Both the position numbers and the translations under genes were made by a program. A stretch of DNA of 64,000 nt from Monocercomonoides exilis (lineage: Eukaryota > Preaxostyla > Oxymonadida > Polymastigidae), in assembly GCA_001643675.2 (NCBI GenBank), contig LSRY02000016.1, positions 1,668,501 through 1,732,500 on the forward strand. The letters run 5' to 3'. A model generated the notes under the pieces. That model worked only from the letters and a program-made list of their open reading frames with translations, had not been told where the DNA came from and ran no database searches. Each line of letters starts with the position of its first letter. Within the stretch, counting starts at the first letter, position 1. Shown piece after piece: positions 1 to 14,500 of the stretch.

Positions 1-357
1 ATTCATCTGCACTGTAGATCATTGAAGAATATTTTCCACACATATATGTCTTAATTTTTTTGAATACTTCCTTTTGTTTAATTATCAATTAAAACAAATA
101 TTTCATATTTTCGTCAATTTTCTGTTCCCCTCCATTAAACTACACAGAAAAGGAAATAATAACTTTGTTGAAGTACCGTTTCCATTATCGAAAAGTTACG
201 TGAGTGGGAACAGAAAATTGAAGAAAATATGAAATATGAGTTTGATTTGAAAATTATTCAAAATGAAGTTTTCAAAAAATAATTGCCATATGGGTGATTA
301 TTTTTGAAATCATAACTATTTTCGAGGTGCTGATAAATAAGCTTTCCTATAGAACAT

Positions 358-358
<1 letters not shown>

Positions 359-411
<53 letters not shown>
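359..411. repeat. poly(T) run, 53 bases
   Basis: An uninterrupted T tract. Comparable A runs lie at 2312-2346 (35), 44358-44419 (62) and 56926-56979 (54). All sit in non-coding DNA. No retroelement coding sequence or target-site duplication is evident beside them. Confidence 0.95.
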
Positions 412-840
412 CATACAATGAAAATTTTATTATTGTCGTTCCATAAGCCAATGTTTGAGCACTGTGAAAAGCACCATCCTCTTTTTGAAGTGCTTTCACT
501 TTTTCGTGTTCATTCTTTTGACTTTCGAAGCAAAATTTCAAATCGAAATGTTCGATTGAAACAATATGATGTCAAAAAATTATCGCCAGTATATTGAAAA
601 GTTGTTCTATTTCTGATAAAACAGTTTTTGGTTTTGTTTAATGAATGCTAATCGAAAATTTTGTGGATTTTCATGCTTTTTTGCACGAAACAAACGGAAT
701 TTATTTCTTCCACTTTTTTTGATCTTATTTTCATTCTTGAATATTTATCAATTCATCTTTGATTCTGAGCTTGATTGTAATAAAAACTTGATATTTTGAA
801 ACACTCAACTCATCTCAAAAAAAACTCATTGATAAAATAA

Positions 841-1095
841 ATTTGGGGGAAAATACGTACTTTCAAGCTTTTTTTACACAAAGCATGAAATAACTGTTTC
901 ACTTATAACATTATAAAACTTTATCAGATTTCATAAGGAATTTGATTTTCATATCCGTGTGCAAACGTCATTGATGCGAAAACAAAATGTTTTGTGACAT
1001 CACTTGTATTTCAAAAAATGAACCCATTTTTTTTCCATTTTTTGATAACAAAAAGTTCATCGAAGGTGCATAATTTTTCAATGAAAATGCCTGAA
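841..1095 (+). repeat. dispersed 255-bp repeat, copy 1
   Basis: This segment aligns end to end with 25731-25985, also 255 bp. Both open with ATTTGGGGGAAAAT and close with ATGAAAATGCCTGAA. They share internal blocks such as ATTTCAAAAAATG and a GTGCAT..ATTTTTC stretch near the end. Neither copy has a convincing open frame. The family is unknown, and divergence is substantial but the order of the blocks is kept. Confidence 0.75.
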
Positions 1096-1798
1096 TTCTG
1101 ATATTTTGTCCCGTGTTTTGGATTCCGACATAATAAACATTGCTATTGTTATGTCAATTTTTGGTTCATTCATTCATCATTTCCGAAAAAGAAAATCATT
1201 GCAAATCAATCTTTCCATTGAAAAACTTCTAACATTTAGATGTTATTTGAAGAGTTCGAATAAAAAACTCGATCAAAAAATTCGAAAAATCTTCAATATG
1301 AAGATATTATATTATTCAATTTTCCAAAAAGAATTATTCATAGGTGATTATTTTTGAAACATTTTTTAATCGAAAACAAAAATTTTTTCTTTTGTTCAGA
1401 ATGTATATGACTGTTCATTAAAAAGTGATTTTGCACTTCACAAATGATTCCATTGAGAATACATCTCAAACATTGGCATATTGAGCGTTATTCACAAATT
1501 GAACATTTGCACAAAGGCTAATCACTCTTTCAACAAATCACTATTTAATTTTCAACTTTCAGAAAACAGTTATAATTTCGAAAACGTCACCCACATTTCA
1601 AAATTTTGTCTCGATTTTTTGAATAATAAAACCTCCGTATTTTACAGCGGCTCATTCAATTTCATTCCAAATATGCTTTCATGTACTAATTTGGGCTTCA
1701 TTGAAATATGGTTTATTTGTTTATCACTAAACTGATCAAAAAATGAGTTTTTTTTCATAACCCTTATTTTGTCATTCATTGTTTTCTGAAAAGAGTAA

Positions 1799-1830
<32 letters not shown>

Positions 1831-2309
1831 TTTTTTCTTGTGAGACGAAAGACAAATATAACTATCTTCTATTTTTTGATAAATCTATCTTTGCAAATTT
1901 CGTTCAAGTAAGAAGAGAAAAAAATACATATTTATTGAAAATGGTCATGAAATGTATCAAAAAAATGAAGAAAAACTTGTTAATTTCTATGATGTGAAAA
2001 AAAAAGCAAATCCTTATCAACAAAACTTAAAACAAACAAACGCATTGAATGAGTTAAAAATGAAGAAGATAATATTTTTCTTCAACAACAATTGAATAAA
2101 AAAGCTAATTCTATATAATTTGAACAAAACTATTTAAAATATAAATAATTCGACACATCAATTTATAAAGCTTCAATTCCATTGCTGCTCTAGTAATACA
2201 CAATGAAAAAAAAAAAAAAAAGAACAAACTTATATTCTTCACACAAAATTCTGAAAGTGAATAATACTATTACCATAACAACAAATAAACAAAAAAATAA
2301 AAAAAAAAA

Positions 2310-2311
<2 letters not shown>

Positions 2312-2346
<35 letters not shown>
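2312..2346. repeat. poly(A) run, 35 bases
   Basis: A homopolymer in the 3' flank of the giant minus-strand gene, about 160 bases beyond its stop codon. On the coding strand of that gene it is a T run. Confidence 0.9.
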
Positions 2347-2348
<2 letters not shown>

Positions 2349-2505
2349 TGATGGATGCTTCCAATCAAATTGCATTCCGCAATGAATAACAATAATTACG
2401 CTGATTAATAATAATAATATTATTATTTACAAGTGATTAACAAATGCTTCGTAACATTAAAAAAGTGCACACACAATAAAACTCAGATATTGCACATTGT
2501 TCATT

Positions 2506-5500
2506 TCATTTTGAAGAAGCCAGCCCTCTTCCAGACAGCTCCTTCTGGAGGCGCTGCTGATATTCTCTTTCTCTCCTCTGCTGTTTCATCTTGACCAGCG
2601 CATCAAACTCACTTTCACTGTCTTTCGAAGAAGAAAGCCCTTCCAACGAGGCAGTGCTGGCTGTGCCTGAAGAGGAATAAGTGGAACTTAAAGAAGAAGA
2701 AGAAGAAGATGATGATGAAAAAGCAACAGCAGAAGAGAAAGAAGGAAGCTTATGCTGAGGTTGAGTGTTATGTGTGCGATTCACTCCAGTCGGACGAACA
2801 GGCAGCGAATAAGGCGACATTAGCGAATTGTCCTTTGGAGGGGAAGAAAGAAGGAACGAAGGAGAAGCAAAGCTCAAGGGTGACATTGATTTGATCGAGG
2901 AAGGAGATTTGGTTCGACTCTCTGAAATATGATGAGCATTATCTCTAATTGGACTCAAAGTGTCTTTCTTCTTCTTCTTCTTGTTATTCTTTGTACTTGC
3001 ACTCCTGCTGCTTTTCTTAACTAAACCTCTTTCTTCTCCTTCTCCTTCTTCATCTTCCATTTCCTCCCCACTCTCCTCCTCCTCCTCTTCTCCTTTGTAA
3101 GAAAGCCTGCTTTTCTCAGTCATCGCACCGCTTCTGCCATCAACACCTGAATTTTCTGAGCTAATCCCCAAAATGCTGCTGTGCCCTTGTCTTTTTGCTC
3201 TTTCTGAATAGTATCCGTCTCCATACAATTCTCTGTTCCTCTTGGCCAGCTGCATTGCACGAGTCGTTTTATTCGCCTTCTCTTTTCTTCCTTCTTCACT
3301 CATTCCCATTTCCTCTGCTGCTTTCTTTCTTTCCTTTGCTTTGTTCACTTCTCTGCCAGAATCCACACTAGTTCTGTTTGTCTCTGTCTGCCTCTGCTCT
3401 TTCCTTTCTGTGTGTTTCTCTTCTGTCTCCTTGTTCCCTTGCCTTTGTGTCGCCTGCATTTGCATTGCCAGCTTCTTCCTGTTCCTCTCCAAAAGCTGCA
3501 GCTTCCGCTCGGTCACTGCCACAAGCAGCAAAGCTTCTTCTCTTTCTCTCCTCTTCTCTGCCTCCTCTTTCCTCTTCAGCTCTTCCTGTTCTTTCTGCAT
3601 CTTCTCCTTCTCCTTTCTCTTCTCCTTCATCTTCTCGATCCTCTTCTCCCTCTCCTCCACTTGCTTCTTCCTCTCCTCCTCCTTCTTCCTCCTCCTCTGC
3701 ATTTCTCTATCCACCCTCTTTGCGTGCCTGTCCAGCATAATCCACTGCCTCATCCTCTCCTTCTCCCTCAGCTCTTTCTTCCTCATTTGCGTGTTGTCCT
3801 TCTGCACATTGCGTATAGACATCGCCAATGACTGAATCTGAGGTGTTGTCATTCTATTGGATAAAGCTGCAGAAGGCGAGAAAGATGCCTCTTTTGCAGA
3901 GGAAGGCGTTTCTGTTGCATCCAAACGGAGCTGTTGTTGTTGTTGTGAATGGGAAAAGGAAGAAGAACTGAAAGATGTGCTGATTGGAGGAGGTTTGTTG
4001 TTGTTGGAAGAAGAAGAAGAAGAAGAAGCAGAAGGAGAAGAAAGAATCAAAGAAATATCGTTCAGATTGAGAATAGCTGGGTTCTCAACTGAATTAGAAT
4101 CAGAAACAGAAGCAGAAGAAGAAGATGATGAAGATGATATTGCATTTGCATTAGAATTTGTATTAACATCAACATTTGTGCTAACATTTCCATTGACAGA
4201 AGAGACAGGTTGTTGACTTAGAGGAGGCAGTCGAGAAGGAGTTTGAACAGAAGAAGAAGTGGGCGTGCAGCAAGAAGAAGGGAACGAAGAGGCAATTAGA
4301 GGAGAAGAAGAGGCAGTGGCAGGCGAATAGAGAGAAGGAGAGGAAGGCCAAGAGGATGTTTTAGAGGGAACGAGGAAGTTTATGCGTGTTCTTTCTGTTG
4401 TTTGGGAAGAGAGAGAAGAAGAAGAAGGAGAAGAAGGAGAAGAAGGAGAATGGACAAAGGGAGCAGGAGCTGTGTTACTATTATTATTGTTGTTGTTGAT
4501 TGATTTTGGCTTGAAAGCAAAGGAAGAAGTGTCAGCTGTGCGGAGGAGGTTGTATGTGGAGGAGATTGGAACAAGAGAGGAAAGAAGAGAAGAAGAAGGA
4601 AGAACGACAAAGGGAGAATAAGAAGAAGAAGAAGATGGTGATGATGTTGTTGATGTTGATGATTGAGGATTGAAATAAACATGATGTGAAGGGAAGAATA
4701 AAGACGTTCTCTTTCCTTCTTCCTTCTCTTCTTTCTCTTTCTCTTTATCATATTCTTCTTCTCCTTCTTCTTCGCCCTCTTCACCCTTTTCACCCTCTTC
4801 ACACTCAACTTCACACACAATTGCGCCATCTTCTTTATATTTCATAGCTTTTCTTCCAATCTCCTTGTCTTCTTCCTCAACATCTATTTTAGGTGCCATC
4901 ATTCTTTTCATTGCAAACAGGCAGGAACGCTGAGAGGCAAAGAAAGAAGGCGAAAAGACGTCGTTGTGGAAGATGAGGAGGTCTTTGTTGAAGAGGAAAG
5001 GAGAAAGAAGAGAGGAGGAATCAGATTGGTTGAGGTCTGAATCGAAAGTGCAGGAGGAGGAAGAGGAAGAAAGAGAAGGAAAGGCAAGTGAAGGCAAAGA
5101 AAGAGAAGAAGAAGAAGAAGAAGTTGATGAACTTCCTTTTTGTTCTTCTTTGATTTTCTTCTGTTTTGCTTCTTCTTTCTTTCTCTCTCTCATCATTCTT
5201 TTTCTTCTCTTCATTTTGTCGATTCTTATCTGCTTTTGCGACAATCGGAAGAAAAGCGAAATACGTCCCATCAAAAATGTGATCAAAAGAAAGCCCACAT
5301 TTTGTGAAGGGTTCAAATATTCCAATGCTGGTGATGTTTGACAACTTGTCAAATTTCCTGTCAAATTATCTGTCAAATTGTTTGTTGAACTGTCTGTTGA
5401 ATTGAATGCAGCTTCGTTCTTTGTGTAAGACGGAACAAGAAATGATGATGATGATGAGGAGGAGGAGGAAGAGGAAGAAGAAGAGGAGGAAGTGTTTTTA

Positions 5501-8500
5501 TTGGCTTCATCTGCAAAAGAAATACGATTGGCAAAGTCGCTAAAAACAGGAGCTGGACAAATAGAAGAAGAGGAAGAGGAAGAGGAAGAAGAAGAGGAAT
5601 CAGAAAAAGTTGAAGTTGAAGAAGTTGAATTGTTTGAAGAATGTGAAAGGGAAAGAGGAAGAGGAGGAAGAGGAAGAGATGATGATGTGATCATTTTGTG
5701 ATAGCCCTTTGGCTGAGGATATGGCTTGGTGGTGTAAGAAATGACGAAAGGAGAAGGAGGAAGAGGAAGAGGAGAAGGAGGAGGAGGAGAAGAAGAAGAT
5801 TTATTCTTGTTGAATTGAGAAGGATGTGATTGCATAGAAAGACCAATGTTGTTGCCATTGTCTGTTCTATTTGAGTATCTTCCATCAGAATGAATAACAT
5901 CTTCAGGTCTTTCATTGTTTGAGTTCTGTTTATTTATGTCCTTTCCTTCATCAATAAAAGTATTATTATTATTATTATAAAAATCACCTTCTTTCATGTT
6001 ATCTCCAATCAAAACATTTCCATCTTCCTTCTCTTCCTTCTCCTCCAATCTATTCTCCTTCTCCTCTTCTCCTTCTCCTTCTCCTCCTTCTCCATTTCTT
6101 TCTTCTCTCTTCCTCTTCTCCACCACAAATGCTCTGTGCACAAATGGCAGTGCTGCAATTGCTGCTGTCACAAACGAAAAAGACGATTTGACACCTTCAA
6201 AAGGATCAGTTTTGCGTTGAATGGATTGACTGAGAGAGGAAGAGGAGGTTATTTCTGTGTTAATGTTTGGTTTAACTTTAACTTTATCTTCCTCTTCTTC
6301 TTCTCTTTCTTTTCCTTCTCCTGTTTTTATTCTGTCATTCATGTTTTGTTCATAATGAACTGTTGTATTTGCATCATAATCCAATCTTTCCATTTCTTCT
6401 TCCTCAAAATCTTCTTCTTTCTCTTGCTCCTCCTTCTCTTCCACGCTTCTGCAATCTTTTTCTTCCCATTCCCTTTCATATTCCATTCTTCTTCTTTCTT
6501 TCTCTTCTTCTCTTTTCTTCTCTTTTCTTCTCTTTTCTTCCTCTTCCTCTTCTTTCTCCCTCAAAATTGCCATCTTTTCCCTTTCGTGTATTTGTGCTTC
6601 TTCTTCAAGTTCATACAGAACAGACAGAAGAGCACCAGTGGTGAACAGGGAGATGTAGCTGGGGTTGCCTTGGAGAGAAGGAAGAAGGGGAAGAGAGGAA
6701 GAAGAAATAGTAGAAGAAGAAGAAGAAGAAGAGGAAACAGAGGAAGATGATGGACTTGCATTAACATCACATGAATTAGAAGAAGAATCAGAAGAATCAG
6801 TTGTTTTATTTGAAATATCATTCAAATGTGTATTTTCACTAAGACTATCTTGTTTTGAAGGAGCTACAGTTTCTGTGTATTTTCTGATGAGTGCAGTGGA
6901 TGGGCGATCTGAATATGATTTCGAGCCTTTCAACAGAAAAGAAAAGGAAAGTGAAGAAGAAGAAGAAGAGGAAGAGGAAGAAGAAATAGACACATTTGAA
7001 GTTGGGTCAACATTGTTTGCTTTTTCATCTTCTTTCTCTCTTCTTTTCTCTTCTTTCTTCTTTTCCTCTTTTCCCTTCTCCCTCTCCTCCTCCCCTCCCA
7101 CTCTTTCACTTGCTCTGACACATGCCAATGACATAATCAGATCCACAAGAATCTTTTGAGATGCAGTTGGTATCCACATGTCACTGTGATGCGGCCCAAT
7201 CACATTTTCTGCTTTTGAAATGCGTTTTTGATGTTTTGTTGTTCTTATTTTGGAATCTGGTTTTGTCTTTCCTTCTTTGAGTGGGATTGAATTGTTTGTT
7301 TTTGCTTGAATTTTTCTTTTTAATTGATTTTTATTTTTGTTTTTAGTTTTATCTTCTTCTACTTTTTCAGTTGGAAATGTTCTTTTTCTTTCTTCTTTCT
7401 CTTTTGCTTCCTCTTCTTCTTTTTGAAGAGGCATTGGAATTTCAGCAGCAGACTCTTGAATATCATTGCTTGGCATTCTTTCTCTTTCTGCTCTTTTCTC
7501 AACAAAGTTTTCTTCTTCTTCATTTTCTTGTTCCTGTATATGCGACTCTACTTGTTCTGTCAATTGGTCATCATTTAATTTCTTTTCATTTTTATCGCCG
7601 TCATCTTTTTCTTCCTCTTCTTCCTCTTCCCATTCATACTCTTCTTCCTCCTCTTCGCCCTCTTCTCTCCTTCCTTCCTTCCCTTTCTTCTTTCCTTCTT
7701 CCTCTTGTTCCTCTTCCTCTTCTTCTCTCTCTCTTTCCATCTTCCTCTCCCTCAGCCTCTTCAACAGCTCTTCCTTTGCTTCTAATTCCATTTCTGCTTT
7801 TTTGTTCTTTTTGCTCATTTTTTTGATGTTCAGCTCCAAAATTCGCAAAGCTTTTAATTCTCTTTTTTCTTCTTTTGTGTCTTCGTCGTCTTCTGAATTG
7901 ATTTCACAATCACTCCAATTCTCTTCTTCTCCATCATCTTCTTCATCGTCTTCTTCTTTTTTTATCTCTTTCTCTTCTTCTTCTTCTTCTTTCTCTCCTT
8001 CTTCATATTCATATTCTGATTCTTCATCTTCTTTTCCCTCTTCTTCCTTCGAATTTTTATTTGTCTTTTCTTTTCTTGTTCTAATTGAACTTTTTATTCT
8101 TTTTGCTTCGTTTTGTTTTCCTTTCTCCTTTTTAATTGTTTCATTTTCGCTTTCTTTTGAAATAGAACCAGGCAAAAGATGTTTCACATTATTGTTTTCA
8201 TTCGATTTGTTTTTATTATTATCTTCTTCTTCTTCATTCTCAATCAAAATACTTTCATCTTCATCATCTTCATCATCTTCATCATCACTATCGTATTCTT
8301 CTTCTTCTTCTTCGTTTTCGTACTCTTCATCCAACTCATCTTCATATTCTTCTTCATCATCAAACTCATTTCCTTTCTCAAAATCCCTTCCTTCTTCTTT
8401 TCTCTTCCCTTCTCCTTTTGTTCCTATCCAATTCCCAACCTCTTCTTCTCTTTCTCTTTCTCCTTCCTTCCTTCCACATTCTTCTCCTTCTCCCTCTCCT

Positions 8501-11500
8501 CCTCTTTCTTTCCCCTTCCTTTCCTTCTCTTTCCTTCTTCCTCTTTCTGCCTCCTTCTCCATCTCTTCCTCCATCTTCTCTGCCATCTGTGTCTTCTTGT
8601 TGTGTCTCAACAGACTTCTCACAAATCTCTTGCTATTCAAAAGAAGAGAAAGCGCATATCTCACCAGACACACCACAAAATGCTGAACAACCGTCTGTCT
8701 GTTGAAAAGAAGCAATGAAGAAGAAGAGGAGGAGGAAGAAGAAGTTTTATTCCCTTCTTCTCCTTCTCCTTCTTCCTCCTTCCACAATGTCGCATCTGTC
8801 TGGAATCTCACCAGCATCTTCCTCACAATCTCACACAGCTTCCGAAACACAATCACATCTGGCAGGTCTTTCGGGAGCGGTCTAAGCGATTTGTAGAGAG
8901 AAGAAGGGAAAGAGAAGCTGGAGGCAGCATGCTCAGGGAAATAGCTCTGGTTCCAGAGAGAAAGAGGAAGAGAATCGAGAACAGAAGAGGAGATGATGGA
9001 ACTTTTCTGTTTGAAATTCAAAATTTTATTGTTTGATTCCTTTTGGGTTTTTTTTGCGTTTCTGTTGTGGAAGCTGAGAATAAGCGAGGTTTCTTGCTGT
9101 TGACTCAAAAATGGGTTCTTTTTGGACAAAAGACGAGAAATGTTGGCTGGGCGAATAGCTTCTTTTAATTCCATTTCTGTGTTGACTCCACCAATACATA
9201 CATCATCTTCGTCGTCATCTTCATCATATACATTATCATTGCCTTCTTCTTCTTCTCTTTCTTTCTCTCCTTCTCCTTCATCATCATCTTTTTCTTCCTC
9301 TTTTCCCTTCTCTTTCCTCTCCTTCTCCTCTTCCTCTTCTTCATCCTCATCCTCAAACAATGCCATTTCCTCATTTGACCATCTTTCAATCTCTCTCTTC
9401 CCATTCATCACCAGCGCCACCATCACCCTCATCATCTCTATTGCTTCATGGAGTGCCAAATTAGGCAGCTGCAAAACACACAACATCAGCTCAATATCTA
9501 CTTCTGAACATAATCTGTGACGAAGGCGGCAGTTTAGAAGAGAAACGATGGGAGAGAGAGGGAAAATAGAGGAAGAGGAAGAGGAAGAGGAGGAAGATGG
9601 CGATGAAGATGATGAAAGTTCAACATCTGAATTAGTATCACTTTCATCATTTCTTCCTTTTTTCATCATTGTCTTCTTTCTCCTCTCCATTTCTTTCCCA
9701 TTCTTTTCTTTCATCCCATCAAACAAAAACAGCATTGATGTTATCTGCACCGCCAGCTGCTGAGCAGAAAGAGGAGGATAAAGCGAAGAAGGATAAACAG
9801 GCGAAAGGAGGAATAAAGGAATGGTGGCAGAGAACAAAGAGGAGCTTCGGGCAGGAGGAATAGCAGAGAAAGGGGAGAGGAGAACAGAGAGGAGAAATTG
9901 GAGAGTTTTGGATGTGTTGGAGGAGGAAGAGGAAGAGGAAGAGGAAGAGGAAGAAATAGCAAGATTTTCTTTCTTCTTCTCTTCTTCTTCCTCTTCTCTT
10001 CTTTCTTCTTCTCCTTTTTCTTCTCTTTCTTCTCTCTCTCCATTCACACAAATAGCCATGCAAAATGAAGCAACGAATTCTGCAAAGCGAAGTAGAGGAA
10101 ACGACCACATTTCGATCATCAGGAAAGAGACAGAGAAAGAGACAAGATTGAGCAGACGGGCAAAGCGGCGGGGAAGACGGACAAGAGAAGAATGAGAAGA
10201 GAGAGAAGAAGAGGAAGAAGAGGAAGAGGAAGAGGAAAGAGAAGAAGAACAAGACAAAGAATAAGAACACTTATAATACTCGCCCAATGGATAGTCCCAT
10301 GTGATTGTGGTGTTTTCATCCTCCTTCAGAACAGCTGGGCTCAACTGGAATGTTCGTGTGGCAAAGGAAATGATAGACAGAAGAAGCTGCACTTTGGATG
10401 GAGAATCAAAAAATGTCTTTTTCTTTTTTTGGGAATGAGATTTTTCTGAGTTTGATTGTTTTGTTTCTGATTCTTTTTTCTTTTCTTTTTCTTCTTTTTC
10501 TTCTTTCTCTTTCTTTTCTTCTCCATTTTCTTCTTCTTCACTATCATTGTCATCTTCATCGCTTCCTTCACTACTTTCATTACTATTATAATCATCATAA
10601 TCATCATCTTCTTCATTTTCATCATTCCCTTCTTCTTCCTCTTCCTTCTCCTTCTCCTCTTCCTCCTCCTCTTCCCTCTCCATCTGCTCCTTCCTCATCC
10701 TCTCCTTCTCTTCATTGATCATCTTCTCTCCAATGTTCAATGCTGCATCCACCACAATCCCCGCTGTTTTTGCCATTGCCTTCTGAGAAAAAGAGAGGAA
10801 AGAGCTAAAAATGCTAAGAAAATTCAAATGAGAAGAGAGGAAAGAGGAAAGAGAGGACAAAACAAGGAAGCGCTCTTGGATTTGTTTGGAGGGAGGTTCG
10901 GTGAGAACACGAGAGGAGGACTTGGAGAGAAGGGGGATGGGAATGGATGGAGAAGAAGAAGAAGAAGAGGAAGAAGAAGATGATGATGAAGTTGAATGTG
11001 ATATTAAAGAAGAAGAGGAAGAAGAAGGTAATGTTATCAGAGAAGCATTAGATGATGATGATGATGATTGTTGAATATTCCCCTTTCCATTTCCATTTCC
11101 ATTTCCAACAGACCCAAACATTGGAAATGCTGCTGTTGATGCCGGAATCGAAATATTTGCCGGCGGGCGGAAATCGGATTTATTATTATTATTGTTATTG
11201 TTATATCTCTTTGAAAAATCTTCTTTTTCCTCGTTTCTTCGCATTTGTCGAAACTCTTGTTCGTCTTTGCTGTCAAAACCAGCACATTCCAATATTTGTG
11301 AGGCAATTATAACAGAATTCATACCCTTTTCTTCTTTTTCTTCTTTTCCTTCTTTATTTTCTTTATCATTTCCTTCTCTTTCTTCTCTTTCCCTTTCTTT
11401 TTTCATCTTTTTCTCTTCCTCCTTCGCCATCTCCATTAACATCTCATTTATTCTCTTCAACCTTTCCTCTTCTCCTTTCTCTTCCTCCCTCCACCTCTCA

Positions 11501-14500
11501 ATCATTTCTCCATTTGCCATCTTGTTCATTTCCTTCATCAGCAACTCCACAACAGAGAAGAAGAGAGGTTTATTTGAGTCAAAAGCAAGAGGGAGATATT
11601 GAATAAGAAGAGAGCGAAAGAGCGAGGGATGGAAAATGGAGAGAGAAAGGAAGAGGGAAGAAAGGAGCTTGAGAAGAGAGTGGGGGAGGGAAGGGAGGAG
11701 GGAAGGGAGGAGGAAGAGAGGGGGAGAAGAAGAAGAACGAGAAGAGAGAGAAGAAAGTGAAGAAAGTGAAGAAAGGGAAGAATCGAGAAGATGAGGAGTA
11801 GTAGTAGAAGAAGAAGAAGGAAAGGAAGAAGAAGGAAGAGAAGAAGAAGAAGAAACAGAATTTGATAGATGGAAATGGTTGTTTGAAAGCGAATGGCGAG
11901 AAGAGAAGGAGAAAGAAGGAAAAAGAATGTGAGAAGAGAAAGAAGAAGAAAGAAGAGAAAGAGAACTTGTATTGTCAGCTAAAAAGAAAGAAGAAGAAGA
12001 AAATGAAGAAGAAGGAGGAGGAATATGTCGAAGTGAATGTAATGATTTAGAAGAAGAAGAAGAAGAGGAGGAAGAAGAAGAAGAAGAAGAAGAAGAAGGA
12101 TGAATAAATATTTGTTTTTCTTCTTCCTCTTTGAAGAATTCGTTCATTGTTTCTCTTTTGTTCTTCATCAGAAACTGAAGAGAAGGAAGGTGTGAATTCA
12201 TATTTGGATCATTCACATTGGAAGAAGAGAAGAGAGAAGAAGAAGAGGAAGAAGAAGAGAAAGAAGAAGAGGAAGAAGAAGAAGAAGGAAGAGAAGGATC
12301 TTGAAATGGCAATAGAGGAGATATAGATTGCTTAGCACGAAGAGAATAAGGCGAAGAAAAAGATGATGAAATGGAAGATGAATTGTTGAAAGAAGAAGAA
12401 GAAGAAGAAACAGAAGAAACAGAAGAAGAATGAGAAGAATAAGATTTTGCTGATGAAATTTTTTCTGTCTGTTTTGTGTTGATGTTATTTCTTTTTCTTT
12501 CATTGTCTTCATCTCCTTCTCCTTCTTCTCCTTCTCCTTCTTTTTCCTCTTTTTCTTTATCATCATCATTTTCATTCAATTTCATATTATTTCCTTCTTT
12601 TCCCTCTTTCCTCTCCCATTCTTGTTTCAACCCAACTTCTTTCTTCATTCTCTCCACCCATTCCGCCTCTTCTTCTCTTTTCCTCCTTTCCATCGCCCAC
12701 TCTCCATGTTCTACGCTTCCTAAATAGGAATCTTCACAATTAGATTGAAGAAACAAGGCAAAAAGCTTTGGGAGAAGAGAATGTTTGGAAGAGGTGAGAT
12801 GAGCCCATAAGACACGTTGGATGAAGAGGAGGTTGGTTTGGAGCTGGTGGAGATCGGAAGAGGAGAGAGAAAGAGAGGAAAGAGAAGGAGAAGGAGAAGA
12901 ATAAGGAGATTGAGAAGAAGTGGTGTTTGCGTATGTACATGAGTTGAGAAGAGAGGAAAGAGAAGAAGGAGAGGAAGAAGAAGAAGAAGATGATGATGAT
13001 GAAATATGAAATGAAGAAGAAGAAGAAGAAATATTTTGAAGTTTTCTTTTAGAAGAAGAAGAAGGAGAAGAAGCAGAAAGATTATCATTTTTAGTATTTC
13101 CTTCAGAAACAGATGAAATGGAAGAGGAAGAGGAAGAAGAATTTGACAGAGGAAGAGGAATATCAGAAGGAAGAGGAGTGAATAGAGGAACAGATAAAGG
13201 CAATGGAACAGAAGAAGAAGAAGAAGAAGATGATGATGATGAAATTCTTTGTATTTTTGGGTGAATGGGACGAGGTTGTTCAGTTAGTTTCTGTGCAACA
13301 CCAAATCTTTGAGCATAATGAAAAGAAGAAGAAGGTGATGATGATGAAATGGAAGGGGAAGAGGAAGAGGAAGAAAATGAAGAAGAATTTGATAATTTGA
13401 CAGGAGGAAGTTGGGTGTTGTGCTGAAGTGAAGAAGAAGAAGAAGAAGAAGAAGAAGAAGAAGAAGGCGATGATGTTGTTGATGAAAAAGAAGCTTTCTT
13501 GTTTGAAGAAGTCAAAGAATCATTTGAATCCCCTTTATTTTTTCCGGCATTTATTTCAATTTTTTCCGGCAGTTTCTTCTTCTTTTTCTTCTCTTCCAGC
13601 AAATTCTGCTCCGCTCTGCTCAATTCATTCTCCATCCACACAAAAAGGCCCCAGAACAGCGAATTCATCACACACAGCGCAGAAAAGCTGATCAAAAGGT
13701 CTTTATTTGACAGGCCTGAAGAGATGATGTCAAATACAAAACCTGTCTGCTCTGGATTCATCAGCAAGCAGACGCAGATTTTGCTTGAGTGTTTCAGAAG
13801 CAGCAGGAAAAACACAAACAGCGGGCACAGATGAAGCTCGTGGCCTGAAGGTAAGAAGGGGCAGTTGAGCATCAGCATGAATGTGTTGAAGGGCAGCTGG
13901 AAAGGTTGCTTTGGTGCAATAACACTTGGGAATGGAGCACCATTTAGTGGATGTGATGTGTCGATGAACTGTAGTGCCTTTTCGTTGTCTTCGGCAATGA
14001 AGGTACCGGACACTGCATTTGTTTGGGACATGCCAGAATTCACGCTGCGGTCGTTTTGCATTGGATAGCATTTTCGCTTCATCTCTGGCCATTCCAAAAT
14101 CCGTTGAAACAATCCATTTTGATCGCCAATAAGATCGCAACCTGTTGAACCTGTAAAGCCAAAACTCAATGAGAACAAAGAAATAATAAGATCAATTGTT
14201 AATTTCCAGGATCCTATATTTACAGAGAGTTCAGGAGAATTAATCCATTTTTCCATGACATAAGTCACTCCATCAGTTACAAAGGAAGGAATTATTCCAA
14301 CGTTTGTTTTCAATATTGAAAAATGAGTTTTGGGGGAAAGTCTTACAATTGACTGAAACATTGTTGACGATATTTGATTATGTAAATGTCGAAGATGCAA
14401 AACTCCAAAATTAGAAGTTATTAAATAGTTTTTCAGAAATTGCAATTGAGAATGAGAATTCAAGCGATATACAAATGACCCTGCATGCGATGAACGATGA

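Larger units (their letters stand above)
1..2505. other. AT-rich non-coding region
   Basis: No open frame here looks coding: the longest are under 85 codons, consist of common AT-rich residues, and show no domain. The stretch holds a 53-base T run, a 35-base A run and one copy of a dispersed 255-bp repeat. The right edge is the 3' flank of the large minus-strand gene. Confidence 0.75.

Noticed and set aside
3242-3835. Long plus-strand frames (Ser/Leu/Phe-rich) opposite the giant gene, here and at 7466-8686 and other positions to 13.8 kb
   Set aside because: They are the antisense of Glu/Lys/Arg and Ser triplet tracts, overlap one another in several frames, and vary with tract length. There is no independent start context or domain.
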